From the NCBI RefSeq assembly GCF_002113025.1, contig NZ_NEJH01000006.1, forward strand, positions 1 through 64,000: 64,000 bases of DNA, written 5' to 3'. Below the pieces are notes generated by a model. That model saw only the letters and a list, made by a program, of their open reading frames with translations, searched no databases and was not told the origin of the DNA. The translations under genes and the position numbers were made by a program. Positions within the stretch are counted from its first letter, which is position 1, and each line of letters begins with the position of its first letter. The stretch is from Pseudomonas sp. B28(2017) (GTDB lineage Bacteria; Pseudomonadota; Gammaproteobacteria; Pseudomonadales; Pseudomonadaceae). Positions 26,374-34,600 of this stretch are shown piece after piece.

Positions 26374-27228
26374 TTAGTTGCCCAATGGCGCCGGACGCGG
26401 ATGCATCACCGCGCGCAGGCGCTCCTCTTCCAGGAATTTCATGATGATCGGGGCCACCGCTTCGGCCCGGGTAATCAGGAACAAATGCCCGTCATCGATG
26501 ATGTGCAGCTGGGCGTTGGGAATCCGCCAGGCCAGCAAGCGCATGTTGACCAACGGGATCAGCGGGTCATCGTCGCCGGCCAGTACCAGGGTCGGCTGGC
26601 GGATCTTGTGCAACCAGTGGATGCTGGTCCAGCCGAGGCCGGCGAACAGCTGCCAGTAGTACCCGAGCTTGCCCGCCGAACGCACCTTGGCCGCATGGCT
26701 CGCGGCCAGCGTCGGGTCGCGACGGAAAGCGCCGCCGTAGATCATCGGCGCAATGCGAATTACGTGGGACGGCTGGATGTAACGTCGCGGGCTGGCCATC
26801 ATCCACAACACTTTCGGCTTGCCCGGCACCATCACCGCACCCGCCGCCGTCGCCGCCAGCACCAGTTTCTTGCAGCGCTCCGGGTAGTCGTAAGCGAACT
26901 GTTGGGCCAGGGCGCCACCCCAGGACACGCCGATGACGTTGACTTGCCCGTAGTCGAGATAGTCGAGCATCCGCGCCGTGAGCTTGGCCAACCCCGGAAA
27001 GCGATACGGCCGGTTCGGTGTCGACGAACCGCCGACGCCGGGTACGTCGAAAGCGATGACTTCCAGGTCCGGGTCCAGCGCCGCGATGAACGGGAACACC
27101 AGCTCCAGGTTGGCGCCAATGCCGTTGAAGATCAGCAGGGGCGTCAAGTGAGGCTTGCCGGGGCGTACCGCCGTGCGGAGCGTCTGGCCATCCAGCTCGA
27201 CGGTACGGAATATGAAGGGTTGCGGCAT
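26374..27228 (-). CDS. phaZ: intracellular PHA depolymerase PhaZ
   Basis: Granule-bound serine hydrolase that mobilises mcl-PHA. 284 residues from ATG 27228 (MPQPFIFRTVEL). Ser102 in GVSWGG, Asp221 in GDDDPL and His248 in DDGHLF match the residues known for the P. putida enzyme. The open frame runs upstream through the REPIN, but those codons are REP DNA and not protein. Confidence 0.96.
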   Translation of the reverse strand: MPQPFIFRTVELDGQTLRTAVRPGKPHLTPLLIFNGIGANLELVFPFIAALDPDLEVIAFDVPGVGGSSTPNRPYRFPGLAKLTARMLDYLDYGQVNVIGVSWGGALAQQFAYDYPERCKKLVLAATAAGAVMVPGKPKVLWMMASPRRYIQPSHVIRIAPMIYGGAFRRDPTLAASHAAKVRSAGKLGYYWQLFAGLGWTSIHWLHKIRQPTLVLAGDDDPLIPLVNMRLLAWRIPNAQLHIIDDGHLFLITRAEAVAPIIMKFLEEERLRAVMHPRPAPLGN

Positions 27229-27272
27229 GCTTCTGGCCCTGTGGGTCGCAATTCCAAATTCATCCCCAATCC

Positions 27273-27366
27273 CTTGTGGGAGCGAGCCTGCTCGCGAAAG
27301 CAGTCGACCATTCAACATCGACGTCGACTGAGCCGACGCCTTCGCGAGCAGGCTCGCTCCCACAGG
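27273..27366. repeat. REPIN between phaC1 and phaZ
   Basis: REP arms at 27273-27299 and 27339-27366 enclose a perfect 8-bp inverted repeat (CAGTCGAC / GTCGACTG). It fills most of the 160 bases between the phaC1 stop and the phaZ start, ending 45 bases before phaZ on the minus strand. Confidence 0.88.
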
Positions 27367-27388
27367 AGTGTGGGGCGAGGTGTGTCAG

Positions 27389-29068
27389 TTACCGCTCGTG
27401 CACGTAAGTGCCCGGTGCGGCTTCCCCTTCCGGGTAGGCCTTGTTGCCCAGTTTTGCCGGTGCTTTTTTCAGGTTGCCCGAACGCTGTGCCTGCCATGCC
27501 TGCCAGTGCAGCCACCAGGAGTCGGCGTGCTTGGTTGACTCTTCCTGCCAGGCGTCGGCATCGGCGGTCATTTGGGTGCTGGTCATGTAACGCGATTTCG
27601 GATTGCCCGGCGGGTTCAGAATGCTCTGGATGTGCCCGCTGCTGGACAACACGAATTCAACGTTGCCGCCGAACAGTTGTGCCGACTTGTAGCAGGAGCG
27701 CCACGGGGTGATGTGGTCGTTGGTGCCAGCCAGCGAGAAGATGTCGGCGGTGACCTTCTTCAGATCGATCGGTGTGCCGCACACTTCCAGTGCATCGGCA
27801 CGGGTCAGCGGGTTACTTTTGAACATCTCGATCAGGTCGCCATGGAACGCGGCGGGCAAGCGGGTGGTGTCGTTGTTCCAGAACAGAATGTCGAATACCG
27901 GTGGTTCGTTGCCCAGCAGGTAGTTGTTGACCCAGTAGTTCCAGATCAGGTCGTTGGGGCGCATCCAGGCGAAGACTTTGGCCATGTCGCGGCCTTCGAG
28001 GACGCCAGCCTGGTAGGAGTGGCGCTTGGCGGCTTCGAGGGTCTGCTCGTCGACGAACAGGGCCACGTCGCTGTCCAGGGTAGTATCGAGCACGCTGACC
28101 AGCAGGGTCAGGGCGTTGACCTTGTTCTCGCCGATTGCCGCGTAGTGGCCCAGCAGCGCGGTGCAGGTGATGCCGCCGGAGCAGGCGCCGAGCATGTTCA
28201 CGTCTTTGCTGCCGGTAATGGCGGTGACCACATCAACCGCTTCCTTGAGCGCTTCGATGTAGGTCGACAGGCCCCACTCGCGCTGCTCCTTGGTCGGGTT
28301 GCGCCAGCTGACGATGAAGGTCTGCACGTTGTTGCGCAGGCAGAACCGCGCCAGGCTTTTTTCCGGGCTCAGGTCGAAAACATAGAACTTGTTGATCTGC
28401 GGCGGTACCACCAGCAGTGGGCGTTCATGCACCTGCTCGGTGATCGGCTTGTACTGGATCAGCTCCAGCACGTCGTTGCGAAAGACCACCGCACCCTCGG
28501 TCACACCCAGGGTCTTGCCGACCTCGAATGCGCCCATGTTGACCTGGCTCGGCATGCCACCGTTATGCACCAGGTCCTTGGCCAGGTGCGATAGGCCATC
28601 GAGCAGGCTTTTACCGCCGGTTTCGAAGAAGCGCTTGACCGCCGCCGGGTTGGCCGCCGTGTTGGTCGGGGCGAAGGCTTCGGTCATGAGGTTGATCACG
28701 AAGTGCCCGCGGCTGACGTCCTTGGGCGGCAGGTTGCTGTCGCCGATCCAGTCGTGGAGTTCCTTGCGCCACGCCAGGTAGGTTTGCAGATAACGTTTGT
28801 AGAGCGGGTTCTGGCTCCAGGCCGGATCCGCGAAGCGACGGTCATCGCTGGTCGGTTGCAGTTCGGATTTACCGAGCACCACGTTCTTGAGTTCAAGGCC
28901 GAAATGCGCAACATGCCTGGCGCTGTGAATCGGTTGTTTGATGGCCTGCCTGAGTACCATGCGAGCAGAAGCCAGTAGATCCTTTCCACGCAGCCCAACG
29001 ACAGGATTCAGCCCCAAGGTGTTTTCCGAGGCTTGATTCTTCAAGTCATCGTTATTCTTGTTACTCAT
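27389..29068 (-). CDS. phaC1: class II polyhydroxyalkanoate synthase 1
   Basis: Main mcl-PHA synthase, 559 residues. Nucleophile Cys296 in GACSGG, Asp451 in TNDHITPW and His479 in SSGH are at exactly the positions known for class II enzymes. First gene of the phaC1ZC2D operon. GGAGC lies 7 bases before the ATG. Codons 3-6 read AACAAGAATAAC, an A-rich run of the kind bound by Hfq/Crc during catabolite repression. The 259-base upstream gap holds a sigma54-like promoter and a foldable leader. Confidence 0.98.
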   Translation of the reverse strand: MSNKNNDDLKNQASENTLGLNPVVGLRGKDLLASARMVLRQAIKQPIHSARHVAHFGLELKNVVLGKSELQPTSDDRRFADPAWSQNPLYKRYLQTYLAWRKELHDWIGDSNLPPKDVSRGHFVINLMTEAFAPTNTAANPAAVKRFFETGGKSLLDGLSHLAKDLVHNGGMPSQVNMGAFEVGKTLGVTEGAVVFRNDVLELIQYKPITEQVHERPLLVVPPQINKFYVFDLSPEKSLARFCLRNNVQTFIVSWRNPTKEQREWGLSTYIEALKEAVDVVTAITGSKDVNMLGACSGGITCTALLGHYAAIGENKVNALTLLVSVLDTTLDSDVALFVDEQTLEAAKRHSYQAGVLEGRDMAKVFAWMRPNDLIWNYWVNNYLLGNEPPVFDILFWNNDTTRLPAAFHGDLIEMFKSNPLTRADALEVCGTPIDLKKVTADIFSLAGTNDHITPWRSCYKSAQLFGGNVEFVLSSSGHIQSILNPPGNPKSRYMTSTQMTADADAWQEESTKHADSWWLHWQAWQAQRSGNLKKAPAKLGNKAYPEGEAAPGTYVHER

Positions 29069-29094
29069 CTACGACGCTCCATTGTCCTGAGACG

Positions 29095-29139
29095 AGTACC
29101 GGGTCCTGCTGTGTAGTCACACAGCCAATGCCAGGTACT
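29095..29139 (-). promoter_or_regulatory. foldable leader element of phaC1 mRNA
   Basis: A perfect hairpin GCTGTGT-AGTC-ACACAGC (29108-29125) is enclosed by a second pair of arms, AGTACC (29095-29100) and GGTACT (29134-29139). It sits about 27-70 bases before the phaC1 start within the leader. Function is unknown. Confidence 0.4.
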
Positions 29140-29194
29140 ACTGCTCGGGGTGACCGTTAATACTGCATCGCTGCTTTTTCAATGCAGAGAACAC

Positions 29195-29210
29195 TGCAGG
29201 GAACTTGCCA
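29195..29210 (-). promoter_or_regulatory. sigma54-type (-24/-12) promoter of phaC1
   Basis: Read on the minus strand, TGGCAAGTTCCCTGCA has the invariant GG and GC exactly 10 bases apart. It lies about 127 bases upstream of the phaC1 ATG. A -24/-12 element before phaC1 has been described for pseudomonads; a PhaD-activated sigma70 promoter may coexist. Confidence 0.5.
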
Positions 29211-29327
29211 GTTCCATTGGTTACCCGAGTTTAATTTTTTTCGCAAGCAGGCCAATCGGCGGCCCTGGAGCGGAGCATTCAAACAGATGAAATTAGAAAA
29301 TGCCCTCTAAAGAGCAAAAGGCTCAGG

Positions 29328-29699
29328 CTAGAGCATCAGCTTGACGACGGATTCGTTCGGATCGCGGGTTTTCCCGGCCGCCTTCAGTTCGGCCAGATAA
29401 TCATCCCAGAGTGCGTCATAACGTCGCGCCAGTTCGTAGAGGTATTCCCAGGTAAACAGACCACTGTCGTGACCGTCATCGAAGGTCAGTTTCAGTGCGT
29501 ACTGACCGGCCGGTTCTACCTTGGTCAGGCCTACGTTGATCTTGCCAAATTGCAGGATGGGTTTGCCGTGGCCCTGGACCTCGGCGGAAGGAGAGTGCAC
29601 GCGCAGGAATTCGGCGGGCAGGGTGTATTCCTCGCCGGACGCGTATTTCAGCGACAGGGTTTTCGAGGCTTTGTGCAGCTTGATGTCGGTGGGGATCAT
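29328..29699 (-). CDS. DUF971 (gamma-butyrobetaine hydroxylase-like N-terminal domain) protein
   Basis: A 123-residue single-domain protein (MIPTDIKLHKASKTLSLKYASG) of the DUF971 family, which forms the N-terminal domain of gamma-butyrobetaine dioxygenases and also occurs alone. GLFTWEYLYELA is the conserved core. Free-standing members have been linked to iron-sulfur or MRP-type proteins, but no role is established. The start at 29699 gives the normal length; the upstream open frame is REP DNA. Confidence 0.88.
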   Translation of the reverse strand: MIPTDIKLHKASKTLSLKYASGEEYTLPAEFLRVHSPSAEVQGHGKPILQFGKINVGLTKVEPAGQYALKLTFDDGHDSGLFTWEYLYELARRYDALWDDYLAELKAAGKTRDPNESVVKLML

Positions 29700-29726
29700 G
29701 ACCGGATGTCCGTCTTGTGCGGAACC

Positions 29727-29818
29727 TTGTGGGAGCGAGCCTGCTCGCGAAAGCGGTGCATCAGCCGAAGTTGATAGCAACTGACACTACGCCTTCGCGA
29801 GCAGGCTCGCTCCCACAT
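29727..29818. repeat. REPIN between hslU and the DUF971 gene
   Basis: REP arms 29727-29751 and 29791-29818 in head-to-head orientation. It separates the hslVU transcript end from the DUF971 gene. Confidence 0.85.
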
Positions 29819-29842
29819 TTCCGCTACATCTGTAAGAGTTGC

Positions 29843-31180
29843 TTACAGGATATAACGGGAAAGGTCTTCGTTCTGCGCCAATTCGCCCAAGTGGCTGTTG
29901 ACGTAGTCGGCGTCGATCTGGATCACCTTGTCGTCATGGGCGCTGGCCAGGTCGCCGGCGCTGAACGACACTTCTTCGAGCAGGCGCTCGAGCAAGGTGT
30001 GCAGGCGACGGGCACCGATGTTTTCGGTTTTCTCGTTGACCTGCCAGGCGATCTCGGCGATGCGCTTGATACCGCTCGGCTGGAACTCGATGCCCAGGCC
30101 TTCGGTTTTCAGCAGCGCGCAATATTGCTCGGTGAGCGAGGCGTGCGGTTCGCTGAGGATGCGCTCGAAGTCTTCTGGCGAAAGAGCCTTGAGTTCAACG
30201 CGAATCGGCAGGCGACCTTGCAGTTCCGGCACCAGGTCGCTCGGCTTGCTCAGGTGAAACGCACCGGAAGCAATGAACAGGATGTGGTCGGTCTTGACCA
30301 TGCCCAGCTTGGTGTTGACGGTGCAGCCTTCGATCAGCGGCAGCAAGTCGCGCTGCACGCCCTCGCGGGATACATCGGCGCCACCGATATTGCCACGCTT
30401 GGCGACCTTGTCGATTTCGTCGATGAACACGATGCCGTGCTGCTCGACCGCTTCCAGGGCCTTGGCCTTCAACTCTTCATCGTTGACCAGACGGCTGGCT
30501 TCTTCGTCGCGCACCAGCTTGAGCGCTTCCTTGACCTTGAGCTTGCGGCTCTTGCGCTTGCCCTTGCCCATGTTGGCAAACAGGCTTTGCAGCTGGTTGG
30601 TCATTTCTTCCATGCCCGGTGGCGCGGAGATATCGACGCCGGCCATCTCGGCGACTTCGATTTCGATCTCCTTGTCGTCCAGCTGACCTTCGCGCAGGCG
30701 CTTGCGGAACAGCTGACGGGTGTTGGAGTCCTGGGTCGGGGCATCGTCGTTGCTGAAGCCCATGCGTGCCGGTGGCAGCAGGGCGTCGAGGATGCGCTCT
30801 TCAGCGGCGTCTTCGGCGCGGTGGCGAACCTTGGTGATTTCCTGCTCACGCAGCAGCTTGATCGCGGCATCGGCCAGGTCACGAATGATCGACTCGACGT
30901 CGCGGCCGACATAGCCCACTTCGGTGAACTTGGTCGCTTCGACCTTGATGAACGGTGCGTTGGCCAGTTTCGCCAGGCGACGGGCGATCTCGGTTTTACC
31001 GACACCGGTCGGGCCGATCATCAGGATGTTCTTTGGCGTTACCTCAACACGCAGCTCTTCAGGCAGCTGCATGCGGCGCCAGCGGTTGCGCAGGGCAATG
31101 GCGACGGCGCGCTTGGCATCGTCCTGGCCGATGATGTGGCGGTTGAGTTCGTGGACGATTTCACGGGGGGTCATGGGCAT
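29843..31180 (-). CDS. hslU: HslUV protease ATPase subunit
   Basis: AAA+ unfoldase that feeds substrates to the HslV peptidase. 445 residues: N-terminal TPREIVHELNRHIIGQD, Walker A GPTGVGKT at 56-63, inserted I-domain about 110-235, Walker B GIVFIDEID, and a C-terminal tail NEDLSRYIL that docks into HslV. It lies 55 bases downstream of hslV in the same transcript. Confidence 0.97.
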   Translation of the reverse strand: MPMTPREIVHELNRHIIGQDDAKRAVAIALRNRWRRMQLPEELRVEVTPKNILMIGPTGVGKTEIARRLAKLANAPFIKVEATKFTEVGYVGRDVESIIRDLADAAIKLLREQEITKVRHRAEDAAEERILDALLPPARMGFSNDDAPTQDSNTRQLFRKRLREGQLDDKEIEIEVAEMAGVDISAPPGMEEMTNQLQSLFANMGKGKRKSRKLKVKEALKLVRDEEASRLVNDEELKAKALEAVEQHGIVFIDEIDKVAKRGNIGGADVSREGVQRDLLPLIEGCTVNTKLGMVKTDHILFIASGAFHLSKPSDLVPELQGRLPIRVELKALSPEDFERILSEPHASLTEQYCALLKTEGLGIEFQPSGIKRIAEIAWQVNEKTENIGARRLHTLLERLLEEVSFSAGDLASAHDDKVIQIDADYVNSHLGELAQNEDLSRYIL

Positions 31181-31235
31181 GATGTTCAGTGGACCTCAAG
31201 CAAGAATGGGCCGTGGTGCGGTGGGCGGCACGGGC

Positions 31236-31766
31236 TTACTCGGCGCAGTCCTGCTCCTCAATGGTCTGGGTGTGGTTGGTGAAGACACAGATGTCGCCAG
31301 CGATACCGAGGGCGGTTTCGACGATTTCCCGGGCCGACAGGTCGGTCTTTTTCAGCAGTGCGCTGGCGGCGGCCTGGGCGTAGGCGCCACCGGAACCCAT
31401 GGCGATCAGGCCTTCTTCGGGCTCGACCACGTCGCCGTTGCCGGTGATGATCAGAGAGGCATCCTTGTTGGCGACCGCGAGCATGGCTTCAAGGCGGCTC
31501 AGGGAGCGGTCGGTGCGCCATTCCTTGGCGAGTTCGACAGCGGCGCGAATCAGATGGCCCTGGTGTTTTTCAAGCTGGCCTTCGAAGCGTTCGAAGAGGG
31601 TAAAGGCGTCAGCGGTGGCGCCGGCAAACCCGGCGATGACCTGGCCGTGGTACAGGCGACGAACTTTTTTCGCGTTGCCTTTCATCACGGTATTGCCGAG
31701 GGAAACCTGGCCGTCGCCGCCCATGACGACTTTGCCGTGGCGGCGAACTGAAACGATGGTGGTCAA
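31236..31766 (-). CDS. hslV: HslUV protease peptidase subunit
   Basis: Threonine peptidase of the proteasome-like HslUV complex, 176 residues. I take the TTG at 31766, which gives (M)TTIVSVRRHGKVVMGGDG; removal of the initiator exposes the catalytic Thr. The next upstream start in frame (31814) would add 16 residues that block maturation. The GDGQVS motif and LITGNGDV are intact. A TTG start suggests weak initiation. Confidence 0.93.
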   Translation of the reverse strand: MTTIVSVRRHGKVVMGGDGQVSLGNTVMKGNAKKVRRLYHGQVIAGFAGATADAFTLFERFEGQLEKHQGHLIRAAVELAKEWRTDRSLSRLEAMLAVANKDASLIITGNGDVVEPEEGLIAMGSGGAYAQAAASALLKKTDLSAREIVETALGIAGDICVFTNHTQTIEEQDCAE

Positions 31767-31908
31767 GGGAAGAGTCTCCACGCAGCGGGGCGAAAATGCC
31801 TTATTCCAACACATATGGGGGTGGTGTAAGGGATTTCAACTGTGGAGCGGGAGAGGGGACGAGCGGTGACTTGGCCGAAGGTCTTGTGGTGTCTGTTCTG
31901 GCGCCTTA

Positions 31909-31970
31909 GCGGGCAAGCCCGTTCCCACAGGGGTCGCGTAGACCTTGTGGAAGCGAGCCTGCTCGCGAAG
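31909..31970. repeat. degenerate REP pair
   Basis: GCGGGCAAGCCCGTTCCCACAGG (31909-31931) and CTTGTGGAAGCGAGCCTGCTCGCGAAG (31944-31970) come from two different REP sequence classes and sit back to back between the SPOR gene and hslV. Confidence 0.7.
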
Positions 31971-31997
31971 AACGATGACGCGGTGGTCCTGACCGGT

Positions 31998-32711
31998 TCA
32001 GCGGTTCTGGCGTTGTTGTAACAACAGATTGCTAAAACCAGCGCCGGCCAGTTGTTTCTGGGCGGTGGTCAGTTGTTCGCGGTTGCTGAACGGTCCGACC
32101 AGAACCCGATACCAGGTTTCGTCCTTCACCGTGCCGGACTCGACCGAGACAGCCTGGCCCAGCAGGATAATCTGCGCCCGAACCTTGTCCGCATCGGCTT
32201 CCTTGCGGAACGAGCCAGCTTGCAGGAAGAACCTGGTCACTGGCGCCGCCTTGACTGGAGGTGCTGGCGGAGGCGTGATCCCGGCCAGGGCTGCCTGGGC
32301 ACGAGCCGTGTCGATCTTCGCCGCCTCGGCCGGTGTGACCGGCGTTGTCGGAATGGCCGGCACTTGTGGTGTCGGCAGGGTTTTTTCCGGCACGGCATCC
32401 GGTGGCACGATGACTTCCGATTCCGGCAGCAAGGTGTAGAAGTCGTACTTCGGCTTCACCGGCTGTGTCGGGCTCGGCGGGGTCTTGTTGGTCTCGGCGA
32501 TCTTGCTGGCTTTCTGCTGTTGCTGTTGCTCGACCTTTTCACGCTTGACCGTGTCACCGCCCTTGCCCGGTTCCAGCTTCATCAGGAATACGATGAACGC
32601 ACCGACCGTCAGGCCAATGGCCATCCACAGCCAGCCCGGGATCGGTTGCTTTGCAGGAGCTTGGTAACGGCTGGCGCCACGCTTGGGTGCAGGTTTTTTC
32701 TTGGCAGCCAA
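31998..32711 (-). CDS. SPOR-domain inner-membrane protein (FtsN-like)
   Basis: A 237-residue bitopic protein: basic cytosolic N-terminus (AAKKKPAPKRGASR), membrane helix about 27-46, a Gln/Pro-rich periplasmic linker and a C-terminal SPOR domain (about 158-235, RFFLQAGSFRKEADADKVRAQ) that binds denuded septal peptidoglycan. Its location directly after argS is conserved in pseudomonads. The layout is that of FtsN, but true FtsN identity is not proven here. Confidence 0.88.
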   Translation of the reverse strand: MAAKKKPAPKRGASRYQAPAKQPIPGWLWMAIGLTVGAFIVFLMKLEPGKGGDTVKREKVEQQQQQKASKIAETNKTPPSPTQPVKPKYDFYTLLPESEVIVPPDAVPEKTLPTPQVPAIPTTPVTPAEAAKIDTARAQAALAGITPPPAPPVKAAPVTRFFLQAGSFRKEADADKVRAQIILLGQAVSVESGTVKDETWYRVLVGPFSNREQLTTAQKQLAGAGFSNLLLQQRQNR

Positions 32712-32712
32712 C

Positions 32713-34449
32713 TTACATACGCTCCAGAGTTTCCAGGCCCAAGAGTTCCAGGCCTTGCTTGAGAGTGCGTCCGGTCAGCGCGGCGAGGCGCAGGCGGCTC
32801 TGCATTTGTGCCGGGGTATCGGCGGCGAGGATCGGGCAGTTCTCGTAGAAGCTGGAGAACAGGCCGGCGACGTCGTACAGGTAAGTGCAGAGGATGTGCG
32901 GGGTGCCTTTTTCGGACACGTTGTTCAGGATTTCACCGAATTGTGCGAGTTTCGCCGCCAGTTCGTGTTCGTGCGCCGCTTCCAGAACGATCTGGCTCTC
33001 GACTTCGCTGAAGTCCTTGCCAAGTTTGCGGAACACACCGGCCACGCGGGTGTAGGCGTACAGCAGGTACGGCGCGGTGTTGCCTTCGAAGTTCAGCATC
33101 AGGTCGAAGTTGAAGCTGTAGTCGCTGGTGCGGTGCTTGGACAGGTCAGCGTATTTCACCGCGCCGATGCCCACGACCTTGGCGATGTTGCGCAGCTCGG
33201 CTTCGGCAAGCGTCGGGTTCTTGTCCTTGACCAGGGTGTAGGCGCGTTCCTGGGCTTCGTTCAGCAGGTCGATCAGCTTCACAGTGCCGCCATCACGGGT
33301 CTTGAACGGACGGCCGTCAGCACCATTCATGGTGCCGAAGCCCATGTGTTCCATTTCCATCGGATGGGTCACGAAACCGGCCTTGCGCGCCACGGCGAAC
33401 ACTTGCTGGAAATGCAGAGCCTGACGCTGGTCGACGAAGTACAGCGCGCGATCGGCCTTGAGCTTGCCGCTGCGGTAGCGCACGGCCGCCAGGTCAGTGG
33501 TGGCGTACAGATAGCCGCCGTCAGCCTTGACGATGATCACTGGTAGCGGGTCGCCGTCGGCGTTCTTGAACTCGTCGAGGAACACGCACTGGGCGCCGTT
33601 GCTTTCGACCAGCATGCCGGCAGCCTTGAGGTCGTTGACCACATTGATCAGGTCGTCGTTGTAGGCACTTTCGCCCATCACGTCGGCCATGGTCAGTTTG
33701 ACGTTGAGCAGTTCGTAGATCTTCTGGCAATGGGACAGCGAGATGTCCTTGAACTTGGTCCACAGCGCCAGGCAGTCGGCATCGCCGGCCTGCAACTTGA
33801 CCACCAGGCCACGGGCGCGGTCGGCGAACTCTTCGGATTCGTCGAAGCGTTGCTTGGCGGCGCGGTAGAAGTTTTCCAGGTCTGACAGTTCGTCGCTGGT
33901 GATCGGGTTTTCCTGCAGGTAAGCCATCAGCATGCCGAACTGGGTGCCCCAGTCGCCGACGTGGTTCTGACGGATCACGGTGTCGCCGAGGAACTCCAGG
34001 ACGCGGGCCACGCCGTCGCCGATGATGGTCGAGCGCAGATGACCGACGTGCATCTCTTTGGCCAGGTTCGGTGCCGACAGGTCGACCACGGTGCGCTGTA
34101 CCGGGCCGGCCTTGCGCACGCCGATGTTGGCGTCGGCCAGGGCGGCGTCCAGGCGTGCGGCCAGGGCGGCGGTGTTTTGGAAGAAGTTCAGGAAGCCAGG
34201 GCCGGCGATTTCGGTCTTGGAGACGTTTTCGTCAGCCGGCAGTGCGGCAATGATTTTTTCCGCCAGATCGCGGGGCTTCATGCCGGCCGGCTTGGCCAGC
34301 ATCATGGCGATGTTGCTGGCGAAATCGCCGTTCTTCTTGTCGCGGGAGTTTTCCACCTGGATCGCCGGCGACAGGCCTTCAGGCAACACACCTTCGTTGA
34401 CGAGTTGGGTGATGGCTTGTTGGATCAGCTGGCGAATGGTGTCTTTCAT
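32713..34449 (-). CDS. argS: arginyl-tRNA synthetase
   Basis: Class I synthetase that charges tRNA-Arg. 578 residues. The HIGH-type motif is HVGHLRSTIIGD after SAPNLAKEM (about 122-141); it has the N-terminal Add1 domain and the DALR anticodon-binding domain at the end (LGLETLERM). The stop lies 1 base before the SPOR gene, so they share a transcript. Confidence 0.97.
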   Translation of the reverse strand: MKDTIRQLIQQAITQLVNEGVLPEGLSPAIQVENSRDKKNGDFASNIAMMLAKPAGMKPRDLAEKIIAALPADENVSKTEIAGPGFLNFFQNTAALAARLDAALADANIGVRKAGPVQRTVVDLSAPNLAKEMHVGHLRSTIIGDGVARVLEFLGDTVIRQNHVGDWGTQFGMLMAYLQENPITSDELSDLENFYRAAKQRFDESEEFADRARGLVVKLQAGDADCLALWTKFKDISLSHCQKIYELLNVKLTMADVMGESAYNDDLINVVNDLKAAGMLVESNGAQCVFLDEFKNADGDPLPVIIVKADGGYLYATTDLAAVRYRSGKLKADRALYFVDQRQALHFQQVFAVARKAGFVTHPMEMEHMGFGTMNGADGRPFKTRDGGTVKLIDLLNEAQERAYTLVKDKNPTLAEAELRNIAKVVGIGAVKYADLSKHRTSDYSFNFDLMLNFEGNTAPYLLYAYTRVAGVFRKLGKDFSEVESQIVLEAAHEHELAAKLAQFGEILNNVSEKGTPHILCTYLYDVAGLFSSFYENCPILAADTPAQMQSRLRLAALTGRTLKQGLELLGLETLERM

Positions 34450-34580
34450 GGTCTTCTCTTTCGACCGCAGGCGCGGCGGCGCATCGTGCGCTGGTGGAAA
34501 AACTGGGCATTATCCGTTGCGAAGTCGGGCTTGCCAACCTTAGCAGGCAGGATGTGGATGTGTGGTGACAAATTGGCCGT

Positions 34581-34595
34581 CATCGCGAGCAGGCT
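34581..34595. repeat. truncated REP remnant at the priA stop
   Basis: ATCGCGAGCAGGCT, half of a REP palindrome, ends 6 bases before the priA stop codon on the plus strand. Its partner arm is missing. The rest of the 34,450-34,600 gap shows nothing else. Confidence 0.55.
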
Positions 34596-34600
34596 TTCTA

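Noticed and set aside
26374..27363. Longer phaZ starting at 27363
   Set aside because: The extra 45 codons are translated REP DNA; the start at 27228 gives the known N-terminus and active-site numbering.
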